A DNA stretch of 64,000 bases. Origin: CADEFQ01 sp050185195. GTDB lineage: Bacteria > Pseudomonadota > Gammaproteobacteria > Steroidobacterales > Steroidobacteraceae. Numbering within the stretch: position 1 is the stretch's first letter; each line of letters starts with the position of its first letter. Shown one piece after another: positions 8,170 through 17,898 of the stretch. The position numbers and the translations under genes are program-made. Below the pieces are notes generated by a model that made no database searches, was not told where the DNA came from, and saw nothing but the letters and a program-made list of their open reading frames with translations. The DNA lies in NCBI GenBank assembly GCA_050185195.1, contig JBFWZQ010000001.1, positions 372,001 to 436,000 on the forward strand. Direction: 5' to 3'.

Positions 8170-11100
8170 GAGGGATCCTTGGCGGGAACGGACTCCGGGA
8201 CCGGCTCGCCGAGCCGCAGTAGTGCCGGGAGCAGGATGAGGGTGAAGGCCGTGTTGACGATCATGCCGCCGACGATCACGGCGCCGAGGCCGCGATAGAG
8301 GGCGCTGCCCGGCCCCGGCACGATGGCGAGCGGCAGCATGCCAAAGAGGCCGGACAGCGTGGTCGAGAGGATCGGCCGGGTGCGCGTGCGCAGGGCCGCC
8401 GCGATCGCGGCCCGGCGCGAGAGGCCGTTGCGCTCCCCGGTGCGCGTCTCGTCGGTGAGGAGGATGGCGTTGTTGACCACCATGCCCATCAGGATGATGA
8501 AACCGATCATCGTCAGCAGGTCGAGCGTCTGGCTGGTGAAGGCGCGCAACAGCCAGATCGCGAGTACGCCGCCAAAGCTCGCGAGCGGGATCGTCAGCAT
8601 CATGATGAGGCTGTCCTTGGCCGAGCGCACGAGCGCCGCGACCAGCAGGAACAGCACGAGCATCGCGATGCCGATGTTCGCGCGCATGTTCCCGAGCGCC
8701 GTGCGCAGGTTGCCGGCGTTGCCGGCGTAGCGGATCGTGCCGCCTTGCGGCATCAGCTTCGCGATTTCCGGTTCGACGTCCCGCTTGACGATGTCGATCG
8801 CCTGCTGCAGCGACATGCCCTTCGGCGGGCTGATGTTGAGGCCCACCGTGCGCCGCCCGTCCACGCGCCGCAGGCCGCTCGGTCCCACGGTCGTCTCGAC
8901 CTGCGCGAGTTCGCCAAGCGGCACGACGGCGCCGCTCGGCGTCGCGACGGGCACGCTCGCCAGCGTCTCGGGGCTGTCCCAGCGTTCCGCGCGCAGGAAC
9001 ATGTCGAGCCGGCGTTCGCCGTCGAAGTACTCGCCGACCCACGCGCCGTCGCCGAGCGCGCGTACCACCGTGCCGACGTCGCCGCGCGACCAGCCCACTT
9101 CGTTCAGGCGCCGGTCCTGCGGCGTGATGCGCAGTTCCGGCTCGGCCATCTCGAGCCCCTGGAAGGCCTGCACCTGCGAGCCGAGGAGCTTCTCCTCGAT
9201 GAGCTGCTGCGCGCGGCGGGCGATGGGAAAGAGCGCCTCGAGGTCGGCCGACTGCAACTGGAAATCGATGTTGCGACCGTCCCCGAAGCCGCCGAAGAGA
9301 TTGCCCTGCGACGCGAAGACTTCCGTGTCGGGAAAGCCGCTGACGATCTCCTCATTGATCACTTTGTCGAGCCGATCGATGTCCGCCGGGTCGAGGGGCC
9401 GCGCGCCGATGGCGCCATTGCCCGGTGAGACGAGCACGTAGTAGTTCTTGAGGGCGGGCTGCTTCTCGCCGCGCATGTAGGGGTCCATGCGGCGCGCGAT
9501 CTCCTGCACGATCTCGGTGTCGATGGTGTCGACGCTCGCGCCCGGCGGGAACTGGAAGAAGCCGTCGATCGCGTCGCGCTTGACCGGCGGCAGGTAGTCG
9601 AGCGGCGGCAACAGCAGCCAGGTGAGCGCCACGGGCAGGACGAGCATCGACCCGACGATCGCATAGCGACGGCGCGGGGTATCGGTCCAGCCGACCACGG
9701 CATCGGCCATGCGGCGCCAGCGATGGTCCGATACGGCGTTCGCCGCCGCCGGCCGCAGCCAGCGCGAGGCGAGGAGGGGCAGGAGCGTCACTGCGACCAG
9801 CAGCGAGGTGGCCACCGCGATCACGACGGTGAGCGACAGGTCCGCGAACAACTGGCCGGCGGCGTCTTCCATGAAGACGACTGGCATGAACACGACCACG
9901 GTGGCCGCGGTCGAGGCGAAGAGCGCGGGCCATACGCGCGTCGTGCCTTCGAGCGCCGCCTGCAACACGGGCACGCCCTGCTCGCGCCGCTGCACGATGC
10001 TCTCGATCACGACGACGGCCGCGTCCGTCGTCATGCCGACCCCGAACGCGAGCCCGGCGATCGAGATCACGTTGAGCGTGCGCCCGGTCAGCATCAGCAC
10101 GGCCAGTGCGACGAGCAGGCACACCGGGATCACGACGGCGATCAGCAGCGTCGTGCGCACGTCGCGCAGGAACAGCCACAGCACGAGCACCGCGAGGATC
10201 ACGCCCGCGATCAGGTTGCCGCTCACCATGCCCACGGCCTGGTTGATGAACACGGACGGATCGAAGGACTGCGCGATCGTGAGCCCCATGTCCTTCAGCG
10301 GGCCGTCGCGCAAGGCGAAGATTTCAGCCTTGACTGCATTCAGCGTATCGAGGACGTTGGCGCCGTTCTCCTTCAGGATCTGCAGGCCGATCGCGGGATT
10401 GCCGTTCTGGATCGCGATGTCCGTGCGGTCGCCGCGGCGCACCTGCACGGTCGCGACGTCGCCGAGGCGCACCGGGCGGCCGTCCCGCCACTCGAGTACG
10501 AGATCGCCGAGCTGGGCGGGCGTGTAGCGTCCCGCGAAGCGCATCGTGTACTGGCGCCGCCCGATGTCGACGAAACCGCCCGAGGCGTCGGTGGCGCCGC
10601 CGGCCACGGCGGCGATCCGTGGCAACTGGATGCCGAGCTCCGCGGCGCGCTGCGGATCGAACACGATCTGCAGTTCCTCGGGCGCCCCGGCGTTGACGTT
10701 GACCGTGGCGACCCCGGGGATCGTCTCGATGCGCGCGCGCATCAGGTCCTCGATCTGGCGCCGGTAGTTCTCGACCGGGCCGGGCGTGCCGGGCAGCAAC
10801 TGCACGAAGAACCAGGAGAGCGTTTCGTTCGGGCCGCCACCGCCGTTGTCGCCGAGGGCGATGCGCGGCGCATCGGCGTCCCGCGGCAGCGGCGGCAACT
10901 GGTTCATGCGGCTGATCACTTCGACCAGCGTCGCCTGCATGTCCGTGCCGATCGCGAAGCGCAGGTTGACGAACGCCCCGCCAGGCCCCGCGAAGCTGTT
11001 CAGCTCCTTGAGGCCCGGCAGGCCTTCGAGCGCACGCTCCTCGGGTTCGAGGAGCTCCGACTCGACTTCGCTCGGCGCCGCGGCGCGCCAACCCGTGAAG

Positions 11101-11240
11101 ATGCTGATCACGGGTTCGTCGATATCGGGAAAGAGCTGGATTGGCAGCTTGAAGAACGCGAGGACGCCCAGCAGGCCCGCGAGCAGCACGGCAACCGCGA
11201 CGCCCGCGGGATTGTCCAACGCCATCCTGGTCAGGTGCAT
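8139..11240 (-). CDS. RND family efflux transporter permease
   Basis: About 1033 aa, the usual length of RND pumps. It begins with TM1 (VAVAVLLAGLLGVLAFFKLPI) and the LFPDIDEPVI segment, then a periplasmic porter domain, and a TM2-6 block from about residue 330. The TM4 proton-relay signature reads TTDAAVVVIES, with one aspartate followed by alanine rather than the AcrB-type DD pair; heavy-metal-type pumps such as CusA also have D-A here. A second half follows with TM7-12 (GFIILMGMVVNNAILLTDE). Start at 11240 (MHLTRMALDN) is preferred over an in-frame codon at 11258. Substrate unknown. It forms an operon with the downstream adaptor. Confidence 0.93.
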   Translation of the reverse strand: MHLTRMALDNPAGVAVAVLLAGLLGVLAFFKLPIQLFPDIDEPVISIFTGWRAAAPSEVESELLEPEERALEGLPGLKELNSFAGPGGAFVNLRFAIGTDMQATLVEVISRMNQLPPLPRDADAPRIALGDNGGGGPNETLSWFFVQLLPGTPGPVENYRRQIEDLMRARIETIPGVATVNVNAGAPEELQIVFDPQRAAELGIQLPRIAAVAGGATDASGGFVDIGRRQYTMRFAGRYTPAQLGDLVLEWRDGRPVRLGDVATVQVRRGDRTDIAIQNGNPAIGLQILKENGANVLDTLNAVKAEIFALRDGPLKDMGLTIAQSFDPSVFINQAVGMVSGNLIAGVILAVLVLWLFLRDVRTTLLIAVVIPVCLLVALAVLMLTGRTLNVISIAGLAFGVGMTTDAAVVVIESIVQRREQGVPVLQAALEGTTRVWPALFASTAATVVVFMPVVFMEDAAGQLFADLSLTVVIAVATSLLVAVTLLPLLASRWLRPAAANAVSDHRWRRMADAVVGWTDTPRRRYAIVGSMLVLPVALTWLLLPPLDYLPPVKRDAIDGFFQFPPGASVDTIDTEIVQEIARRMDPYMRGEKQPALKNYYVLVSPGNGAIGARPLDPADIDRLDKVINEEIVSGFPDTEVFASQGNLFGGFGDGRNIDFQLQSADLEALFPIARRAQQLIEEKLLGSQVQAFQGLEMAEPELRITPQDRRLNEVGWSRGDVGTVVRALGDGAWVGEYFDGERRLDMFLRAERWDSPETLASVPVATPSGAVVPLGELAQVETTVGPSGLRRVDGRRTVGLNISPPKGMSLQQAIDIVKRDVEPEIAKLMPQGGTIRYAGNAGNLRTALGNMRANIGIAMLVLFLLVAALVRSAKDSLIMMLTIPLASFGGVLAIWLLRAFTSQTLDLLTMIGFIILMGMVVNNAILLTDETRTGERNGLSRRAAIAAALRTRTRPILSTTLSGLFGMLPLAIVPGPGSALYRGLGAVIVGGMIVNTAFTLILLPALLRLGEPVPESVPAKDPSWLPPSFESR

Positions 11241-11329
11241 GCGCCCTCCCCGACGCAATCCTGCACCGTTGGACGGTCGCCCCGGCCCGCGAGTTTAACG
11301 GCTCGTCGCCGGGCGCCCTCGCTTCGTCG

Positions 11330-12853
11330 CTACCAGCGGTAACGCACCCGGTAGCGCACCGTCGCCTCGCCGTCCTTCGCGATCGTCACCGGGAAGTGGA
11401 TCGTGCGGGCGTCTTCCTTCACGAAGTCGTGCGACTTCGAGAGCATCGTCCAGCCGCTCCAGCGAAACAGCGTCTCGCGCACCAGCACTTCGACGGGCTG
11501 CGCCTTGTGGTTGCGCAGCTTGACCTCGATCTCCTCCTCCATCGTGCGCGCCTTGGTGTCGATCGAAAAATCGACCTGGCGGCGCTCGCCCACGACGTCG
11601 AAGGCCGAGCCGAGCTTGATGCGGACCTCTTCGTCCTTCGGCGTATGGTCGATCACGTCCTCGCCGATGAACTCGAGGCTGTCGTCGGCACTGTCGAGCT
11701 TGGCGACACGCACGCGACCCGCCGGCAGCGGCATGCCGAGGCCGCGCGCCTTGTCGTTGCGGAACTCGAGGTACACGTCGACCTTGCGGTTCGCCGGCGT
11801 GCCGTAGTCGCGCTCCGTGTAGGGACCGCTCCAGCCGCCGAATTCCGGCGCGCCGTAGTACACGAGGACCTTCTTCGCCGGCACCGCCCGCGCTTCGTCG
11901 AACAGCTCGATCTGCTTGGTCGAATTGTTCGGCAGGGTGGTACGGCGCCCGAGCGTGTAGAGGTGGAACTCGAAGAAGGCCTTCTCCTCGAAGCCCCCGC
12001 CTGCGTCGGCCGCGGCCATTTCCATCGCCCGCTTCTGCAGGTAGACACGCTGCGGCGGCTCGACGCGATGCACGTCGCCGGCGATCAGCTTGAGGCGCGC
12101 GTGCTCGAAGCTCGCGCCCGACTGGTTGACGATGCTGACCCACGCACCGAGGTCGACCGTACCGCTGTTGGCGTCCTTGCCTTCGTTGAACACGAGGTTG
12201 TAGTCGGCCCACCAGGTGATGCCGCCGGTCTGGTAGGTCACCCGCGTGCGGTGCTCGCCGCCGCGCGCCGCATTCAGGTCCCACACGAGGGTCGGCCGCG
12301 TGATGAGCCCGCCCGGGAGTTCGGCGAAATGCACGGCGCCGTATTCGCGCAGCGCATGGATGGTGCCGTCGGTGCCGCGCACGACGAGGCCGTCGCCGGC
12401 CGACAGCAGCGTGCCGCTCGTGGCGGGCCCCGCGTCGCGGCCGGCGCGATCGACCGTGATCGGCCGGTCGATGTAGCGCTGCAGGAGCTTGTCCATCCCG
12501 ATGAGGTCGAACTGGTAGTCCTGCTCGAGCACGCGCGTGGCCGGGTCGGTGAGCGACTGGAAGCGCACCGTCGTGGGGTCGATCAGGGCCGCCACGTCGG
12601 TGAAGCGCACGGTCGAGCGCCCCGCCGCGAGTTTCATCGTGCGCGTATCGCGCACCATCGCGTAGCCCGGTACGGCCATGCCGTTCGGCGTCCCGCCCCC
12701 CGGCATCGGCCGATAGAATTCGGCGGGCACGCCGCCCGGGCGGGCGGAGCTGTAGATCGTGAGGGCCGTGCCTTGCGTATCGGCGGCCGGCGCACCGGAG
12801 GCGAGCGTGAGGCTCGCGGCGAGCATCGTGGAAGTCAGGAAAGTACGGGGCAT
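11330..12853 (-). CDS. DUF4139 domain-containing secreted protein
   Basis: 507 aa from ATG at 12853, chosen because AGGAG lies 7 bp upstream. The signal peptide is MPRTFLTSTMLAASLTLASG with an AxA cleavage region. The body matches DUF4139-type proteins from memory: an N-terminal beta region, GGITWWADYNLVFNEG in the middle, and a C-terminal beta-sandwich (VDVYLEFRNDKARGLGMPLPAGRVRV; EIEVKLRNHKAQPVEVLV; WTMLSKSHDFVKED). No catalytic motif is apparent. The family is predicted to be periplasmic or secreted, with unknown function. It is divergent from the 12982 gene. Confidence 0.85.
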   Translation of the reverse strand: MPRTFLTSTMLAASLTLASGAPAADTQGTALTIYSSARPGGVPAEFYRPMPGGGTPNGMAVPGYAMVRDTRTMKLAAGRSTVRFTDVAALIDPTTVRFQSLTDPATRVLEQDYQFDLIGMDKLLQRYIDRPITVDRAGRDAGPATSGTLLSAGDGLVVRGTDGTIHALREYGAVHFAELPGGLITRPTLVWDLNAARGGEHRTRVTYQTGGITWWADYNLVFNEGKDANSGTVDLGAWVSIVNQSGASFEHARLKLIAGDVHRVEPPQRVYLQKRAMEMAAADAGGGFEEKAFFEFHLYTLGRRTTLPNNSTKQIELFDEARAVPAKKVLVYYGAPEFGGWSGPYTERDYGTPANRKVDVYLEFRNDKARGLGMPLPAGRVRVAKLDSADDSLEFIGEDVIDHTPKDEEVRIKLGSAFDVVGERRQVDFSIDTKARTMEEEIEVKLRNHKAQPVEVLVRETLFRWSGWTMLSKSHDFVKEDARTIHFPVTIAKDGEATVRYRVRYRW

Positions 12854-12981
12854 CGAGGGCTCCTGGGGCAAGGGATGCTATGGTTCCCGAAAGTGTGACG
12901 CATGTCGCGCCTCGCGCGCGGGTTTGACAGAACTGTGAGCGGTACCCGGCGTATGAACGGGCGGGCGGGCACGATGGGGTC

Positions 12982-13782
12982 ATGGATGCCGCTTCCCAGG
13001 TCCTGCCGGACGTGCCCCTGACCGACGCTCGACCCAAGGGGGCCGCGATGGCCACCCCGCACGCCGCAACGACCGTGGCGCCCGCCATGGATCGTGAGTT
13101 CATCGAGCGCAACCAGATCGTCGAGCGCTACCTCGCCGGGCGCCTGCCCCCGCGCGGCGCGCTCGAGTTCGAGCGCTTCTGCGCCAGCCACCCGGACCTG
13201 CTGGACTCGATCGGCCTGCCCGCTCGCGTCCACGCGGGGCTGCGCCTGCTCGAAGCCGGCGGCAAGCCTGAGCCGTGGGCGGAAAAGAAGCGCCCCGTCT
13301 GGGAGAAGCCGCCCGTCCTGATCGGTTTCGCCGTGCTCGTGGTCGTCCTGCTCGTCGTGTCTGCGCTGCTCGCGACGAAAATCGGAGAACGCGGCGCGCA
13401 GATCGCGCAGCTCGAGAAGCGCATCGCCGAGCAGCCCCTGTCGCCCGCCACCTCGACGCGCACCATCAAGCTCGTGCCCGCACGCGGCGGGCCGACGCGC
13501 ACTCCGGCGGTCGTCGTCGGCGGTGGCCCGGTGCAGTTCGCCGACATCAAGATCGACCTCGCGTGGTCGAAGTTCTCGACCTTCCGCATCACCATCGATC
13601 GCGAGGACCAGGGGCGCGTCGCGGTCCTGCACAACGTCGGCAAGGACTCGAACGGCCACGTACGCATCGCCTTCAATACGTCGGCGTTCGGGCCCGGCAA
13701 CTACGACCTGACGATCCAGGGCCTCAACTGGCGCGGCGAAGCCGTGGCCCAGGCCTGGGCGACGATCGGCGTTCAGCGCTGA
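12982..13782 (+). CDS. Hypothetical single-pass membrane protein with anti-sigma-like N-terminus
   Basis: 266 aa; later in-frame ATGs at 13048 and 13087 are possible starts. Residues 36-75 (ERNQIVERYLAGRLPP then FERFCASHPDLLD) resemble the short helical N-terminal region of anti-sigma or zf-HC2-like proteins but lack the HxxxCxxC zinc motif. One strong transmembrane segment spans about 112-132 (VLIGFAVLVVVLLVVSALLA), followed by a short coiled-coil stretch (IGERGAQIAQLEKRIAEQ) and a C-terminal beta-rich domain of about 100 residues. The topology suggests a cytoplasmic sensor region and a periplasmic beta domain. No partner sigma factor is adjacent. Its end overlaps the convergent phosphoesterase gene by 10 bp. 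Confidence 0.72.
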   Translation: MDAASQVLPDVPLTDARPKGAAMATPHAATTVAPAMDREFIERNQIVERYLAGRLPPRGALEFERFCASHPDLLDSIGLPARVHAGLRLLEAGGKPEPWAEKKRPVWEKPPVLIGFAVLVVVLLVVSALLATKIGERGAQIAQLEKRIAEQPLSPATSTRTIKLVPARGGPTRTPAVVVGGGPVQFADIKIDLAWSKFSTFRITIDREDQGRVAVLHNVGKDSNGHVRIAFNTSAFGPGNYDLTIQGLNWRGEAVAQAWATIGVQR

Positions 13783-15395
13783 AGGACGACTTTCTCGATC
13801 AGATGCGGCGCGGTCGCCCGCGGATCCCGCGGCGCGCGGCGTGGCACGCGATCGATGCCGATCGCGTAGAGCGTCAGCGTGCCGTCGGCGGCGAAATGCA
13901 TCCGCAGCCACTGCTTGTAATCCTCGATCCGCAGCGACGAAAACGCCTCGTTCGAATGGCGGCCGAAGACCTGCACGGAGACCAGCAGGTAGAGCCCCAG
14001 TAGCGCGCCGCCGACCACGCCGCCGCTCACGAAAATGAGTGCGCCTGCGATCAGCATCTGCGCGATGCTGCCAAACGCGAGCCCAAGCCATGACGTCGTG
14101 AGCAAGGCCGCGAGCCACGCGAGCACCAGCGCCGCCAGGAGGTGCGCCACCGCGTGGCTCACGCCGCCAACGACCCGGTACCAGCGGCGATGGGTGTCCG
14201 TGAAAAAGACGAAGGCCGTGGTGACCGCCAGCAACCACAGGCCATTGACGGGATCGCGCAGCGCAGCGCCGAGGCTCGCGGCGACCGTCGCGCCGAAGCT
14301 GCCGAGGTCGGCCGGTTCGAGGCTCGCCGAGGCGAACCACGCGGACAACGCATACAACAACGCCGGCAGCACGAGCGCGCGCGGATTGAGGCCGGGGAAT
14401 TGCAAGTTGCGCCAGGCGAGCCGGCGCGAAGTCGCCCGGTCGGGATAGACCGCCCGTTCGACGAAACCGCCCGCGAGGTCCCGGGCGCGCGGCGCGTGGG
14501 TCGGGTGCAGGAATGCACCGCCGCCACCCGACACGATCTTCTGTACGCCCGCCGCATTCTCATGCCGGCGATAGTGGTGCCAGTCGCCGGTGACGAACGC
14601 ACGCACGGGATGCTGCAGGATCTCGCGCTCGAGCGTCGCCAGCACGCCACCTTCATAGGTGCGGTGGGCGGGATAAGCCTCCTGGAGCAGCCACTGCGGC
14701 TCGGGCACACAGAGTACGACTTGCGATTCGGGGTCCATCGCAGCGGCGACGCGTTTCAGGTACTGCACCTGTGGCTCGTCGAGTTCGGCACCGAGTTGCA
14801 AGTCGATCGCAACGAGCCACCAGGGTGCCGGCAGCTTCAACGCGAAGTAGCTGCGCGTCTGCTGCGTGCGGCAACCCGCAAAACCGCGTTCGGGCCGACA
14901 GAAGCAGCGCGAGAAGGCCACGAGGCTGTCGAACCAGTCGTGGTTGCCGGGCACCGCGAAGAGCTCCGGCCATCGGCCCTGCGCCTCGAACGCCGCCCTA
15001 TAGGGCCCCTCGGTGCGCCACGCATACGCGTCCCTCGAGGGCCACGGGTATACGGCATCGCCACCGAACACCAGCACGCGCCCGCCGCGCGTCGCCGCCA
15101 CCGGACCGCCACGCGCACTCGCCACCTCCAGCGTGGGCCGCGCGAGCGCCGCGGCTATCGCGTGGGTCGGGTTCCAGCCGTCGCCGAGGTCGGCGACATA
15201 GTCGAGCCACAGCCCGCCTGCGTCCACGGCCGAATAATCGATGTACCCCTGCGGCTGGCTCGCCAGCGCCTCGACGAGCCGGGAATCGGAGTGGCGACCG
15301 AAGACATTGGCGGCCGTCATATGCAGCGCCGTCTGCGCCAGCACAGGCGGATCGAACCAGCCGACCATCTTCGCGGGCTTGCGCGGCGCCCCCAT
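13773..15395 (-). CDS. Membrane-anchored metallophosphoesterase
   Basis: 540 aa. The calcineurin-like phosphoesterase core is visible: FGGDAVYP near residue 130, GNHDW near 165, and GDWHHYRRH near 285, with a GGGGAFLHPTH loop after it. From about residue 350, four or five hydrophobic segments (ALVLPALLYALSAWF, GLWLLAVTTAFVFF, LLAALVLAWLAALL, GVVGGALLGLYLLVSV) anchor the protein in the membrane. Its ATG shares one base with the stop of the ABC permease (TGATG), so translation is coupled to that gene. The substrate is unknown; the coupling hints at a role in lipid or envelope turnover, which is inference. Confidence 0.85.
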   Translation of the reverse strand: MGAPRKPAKMVGWFDPPVLAQTALHMTAANVFGRHSDSRLVEALASQPQGYIDYSAVDAGGLWLDYVADLGDGWNPTHAIAAALARPTLEVASARGGPVAATRGGRVLVFGGDAVYPWPSRDAYAWRTEGPYRAAFEAQGRWPELFAVPGNHDWFDSLVAFSRCFCRPERGFAGCRTQQTRSYFALKLPAPWWLVAIDLQLGAELDEPQVQYLKRVAAAMDPESQVVLCVPEPQWLLQEAYPAHRTYEGGVLATLEREILQHPVRAFVTGDWHHYRRHENAAGVQKIVSGGGGAFLHPTHAPRARDLAGGFVERAVYPDRATSRRLAWRNLQFPGLNPRALVLPALLYALSAWFASASLEPADLGSFGATVAASLGAALRDPVNGLWLLAVTTAFVFFTDTHRRWYRVVGGVSHAVAHLLAALVLAWLAALLTTSWLGLAFGSIAQMLIAGALIFVSGGVVGGALLGLYLLVSVQVFGRHSNEAFSSLRIEDYKQWLRMHFAADGTLTLYAIGIDRVPRRAPRDPRATAPHLIEKVVLQR

Positions 15396-17887
15396 CAACC
15401 ACCCCGCAGCGTGAGCAGCGGGGACTGGCGCACGACCGCGCGGGTCGCGAGCCAACCGCCGCCCGCGACGAGTATCGCGCCGGCCACGATGCCCCATGCC
15501 CAGACCCAGGCATCGAAGCTGTAGCGCACGTCGAGCACGTGCCGCGCCAGAAAATAGCCCGCGACGCTCGCGCCTGACGCGGCCAGCACGCCCGCCAGCA
15601 GGCCGAGGGTCACGAATTCCGCCAGCACGCCGGCGCGCACCGTGCGGCGGCTCGCGCCGAGCGTGCGCAGCATCGCACTTTCGAAGCGACGCTCATCGCG
15701 GCTCGCCTGCACGGCCGCGAGCAGCACGGTGAAACCCGCCAGCAGCGTGAAAATGAAGACGCTCTGCACCGCCACGGCGGCCTTGTCGATGACACCGCGC
15801 ACCTGCGCGAGGATGCTGCCGAGATCGAAGACCGAAACGCTGGGGAAGCGCTTCACGAGTTGCGCGACGGGCCGTGGCACGCCCGGCGGGAAGTACGCAC
15901 TCGTCATCCAGGTGCCCGCCGTGGCATCGAGCAGGCCCGGCGGAAACACGAGGAAGAAGTTCGGCTGGAAGCTGTCCCACTTCACTTCGCGGACACTCGC
16001 CACCTGCGCGACGAACGACTCGCCCGCCACGTCGAACGCCAGGCGATCCCCCAGCTTCAGCCCGATCGAGTCGCGATACTCCGTCGAAATGGATACGAGC
16101 GCCCGACCGGTGTCCTGCGGGCCCCACCAGCGCCCTGCCACGATCCTGTTGTCGGCGCCGAGCGCCGACGACCACGTGAGATTCTGCTCGCGCTGCGCAA
16201 ACCCTTCGCCATCTTCTTTCGCGAAGGCGAGCCCGTCGAGCGGGCGGTCGTTGATTGCCGTCATGCGCCCGCGGATCATCGGCAGCGCACGCGACACGTC
16301 GGCGCCGGCTTCCCGCAAGTAGGCGAGGAACGCGTCGCGGTCGTCCGGCGGAATGTTGATGAAAAAGAAATTGGGCACGTCGGCGGGCAGGCTGCGGCGC
16401 CAGTCCTCCAGCAGGTCGCGACGCACGAGCGCGAGCAGCAACAACACCATGATGCCGAGGCCGAAGGCCACGACCTGCACGACACTCTCGGCGCGGCGGC
16501 GCGCGAGATTCGCGATGCCGTAGCGCCAGGCGACCCCGACGCGGCTGCGCAGTGAGCCGACTGCGCGCACGAGCAACACGCCGCACAGGGCGAGCAAGGC
16601 GAGAAACAATGCCAGGCCCGCGATGAAAGCGGCGGCGAGCAGGGCGTCGCGCACCACCCAGAACACGAGGCCGGCGATCGCCAGCGCCGCGGGCCAGAAC
16701 GCGAGCCAGATGGCGAGCGGTGGCGGCCCGATATCCCGGCGCAGCACGCGGATCGCGGGCACGCGCGAGAGCTGCAACAGCGGCGGCAGGGCAAAGCCGG
16801 CCAGCATGGCCAACGCCGTGAAAACCGCCATCACGATCGGCGCAAGACTCGGCGGCGGCAAGGAGGCCACGGCCAGCAAGTCGCGCAGGGCATAGACGAG
16901 CCAGGCCTGCGCGAGGTAACCGAACGCCGCGCCGATCGCCGCGGCAACGAGTGCGATGGCGCCCAGTTGCGCGAGGCTCACCGTGAGCGTAAACGCGCGC
17001 GTCGCACCGAGTGTCTTCATCAGCGCGACTGCGTCGAGATGGCGCTGCACGTAGCGGCGCGCCGCCATGGCCACGGCAATCGAACAGAGCAGCACGCTCA
17101 CGAGGCTGGCGAGCGAGAGAAAGCGCCCCGCACGGTCGATCGCGTTCTTCACCTGGGGGCTCGATTCCGCGATGTCGAGCAGGCGCTCGCCCCGCTGCTT
17201 GTGCGCACCGAGCCACGCCTTGAAATCGTCGACCGCGCCGCGTTCGCCGGCGAACAGGTCGGCGTAGCGTGCGCGGCTGCCGGGCTGGATGAGCTGGGTC
17301 GCGGCGAGATCCTCGGCGTTCATCAGGAGCGACGGGGCCAGCTCGGCGAACGAAGATCCCTGATCGGGTCGCGTGACGAGCGCGCGGCCGACCCGCAGCA
17401 TCGCGGCCCCGATCGACACTTCATCGCCCACCTCGGCGCCGAGGGTCGCGAGGAGCCGGCTCTCCGCCCACACCTCTCCCGGCTGCGGAATGCCCACGGC
17501 CGGGGTGGCCGAACCGAAGGCGACCGGCGCAGTGGTTACGGTACCGCGCAACGGGTAGGAAGGGCCCACCGCGCGAATCGCGGTGAGCTGTGACGCATCG
17601 CCATGGAACACCACCGACAAGGTGCCGATGCTCGTGGCCGTGGCGAGCCCGCGTTGCCGCGCCTCGCGCAGATAGTCGGTCCCGAGCGGCGCGGGGGATT
17701 CCAGTCGCAAGTCGGCCGCGAGCACCTCATTCGCCTGCAGGTCCACCGCAGCGCTGATGCGGCTCACGACGAAGCCGACCGCCGCCAGCGCCGAAACCGC
17801 AATCGACAGTGCCAGCAACAACACGCCGAGCTCGCCCGAACGCCATTCGCGCAGCAGGGTGCGAAAGGCCATGGAGAGAGCGCGCAT
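15395..17887 (-). CDS. ABC transporter permease, YbbP-like (FtsX/MacB-type core)
   Basis: 830 aa, close to the roughly 800-aa YbbP size. TM1 is near residues 20-40 (GVLLLALSIAVSALAAVGFVV), followed by a large periplasmic domain. Three FtsX-type membrane segments lie around 255-370, a further pair around 395-445 (AIWLAFWPAALAIAGLVFWV), then a second periplasmic domain and C-terminal FtsX segments from about 700 (SVFIFTLLAGFTVLLAAVQASRDERRFE, quoted in part). This duplicated FtsX layout is typical of lipoprotein or lipid-extracting ABC exporters rather than importers. Start at 17887 (MRALSMAFRT) follows the ATPase gene by 11 bp. The order ATPase-permease with divergent tesA matches ybbA-ybbP/tesA of E. 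coli. Confidence 0.9.
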   Translation of the reverse strand: MRALSMAFRTLLREWRSGELGVLLLALSIAVSALAAVGFVVSRISAAVDLQANEVLAADLRLESPAPLGTDYLREARQRGLATATSIGTLSVVFHGDASQLTAIRAVGPSYPLRGTVTTAPVAFGSATPAVGIPQPGEVWAESRLLATLGAEVGDEVSIGAAMLRVGRALVTRPDQGSSFAELAPSLLMNAEDLAATQLIQPGSRARYADLFAGERGAVDDFKAWLGAHKQRGERLLDIAESSPQVKNAIDRAGRFLSLASLVSVLLCSIAVAMAARRYVQRHLDAVALMKTLGATRAFTLTVSLAQLGAIALVAAAIGAAFGYLAQAWLVYALRDLLAVASLPPPSLAPIVMAVFTALAMLAGFALPPLLQLSRVPAIRVLRRDIGPPPLAIWLAFWPAALAIAGLVFWVVRDALLAAAFIAGLALFLALLALCGVLLVRAVGSLRSRVGVAWRYGIANLARRRAESVVQVVAFGLGIMVLLLLALVRRDLLEDWRRSLPADVPNFFFINIPPDDRDAFLAYLREAGADVSRALPMIRGRMTAINDRPLDGLAFAKEDGEGFAQREQNLTWSSALGADNRIVAGRWWGPQDTGRALVSISTEYRDSIGLKLGDRLAFDVAGESFVAQVASVREVKWDSFQPNFFLVFPPGLLDATAGTWMTSAYFPPGVPRPVAQLVKRFPSVSVFDLGSILAQVRGVIDKAAVAVQSVFIFTLLAGFTVLLAAVQASRDERRFESAMLRTLGASRRTVRAGVLAEFVTLGLLAGVLAASGASVAGYFLARHVLDVRYSFDAWVWAWGIVAGAILVAGGGWLATRAVVRQSPLLTLRGG

Positions 17888-17898
17888 CACCGATCCCT

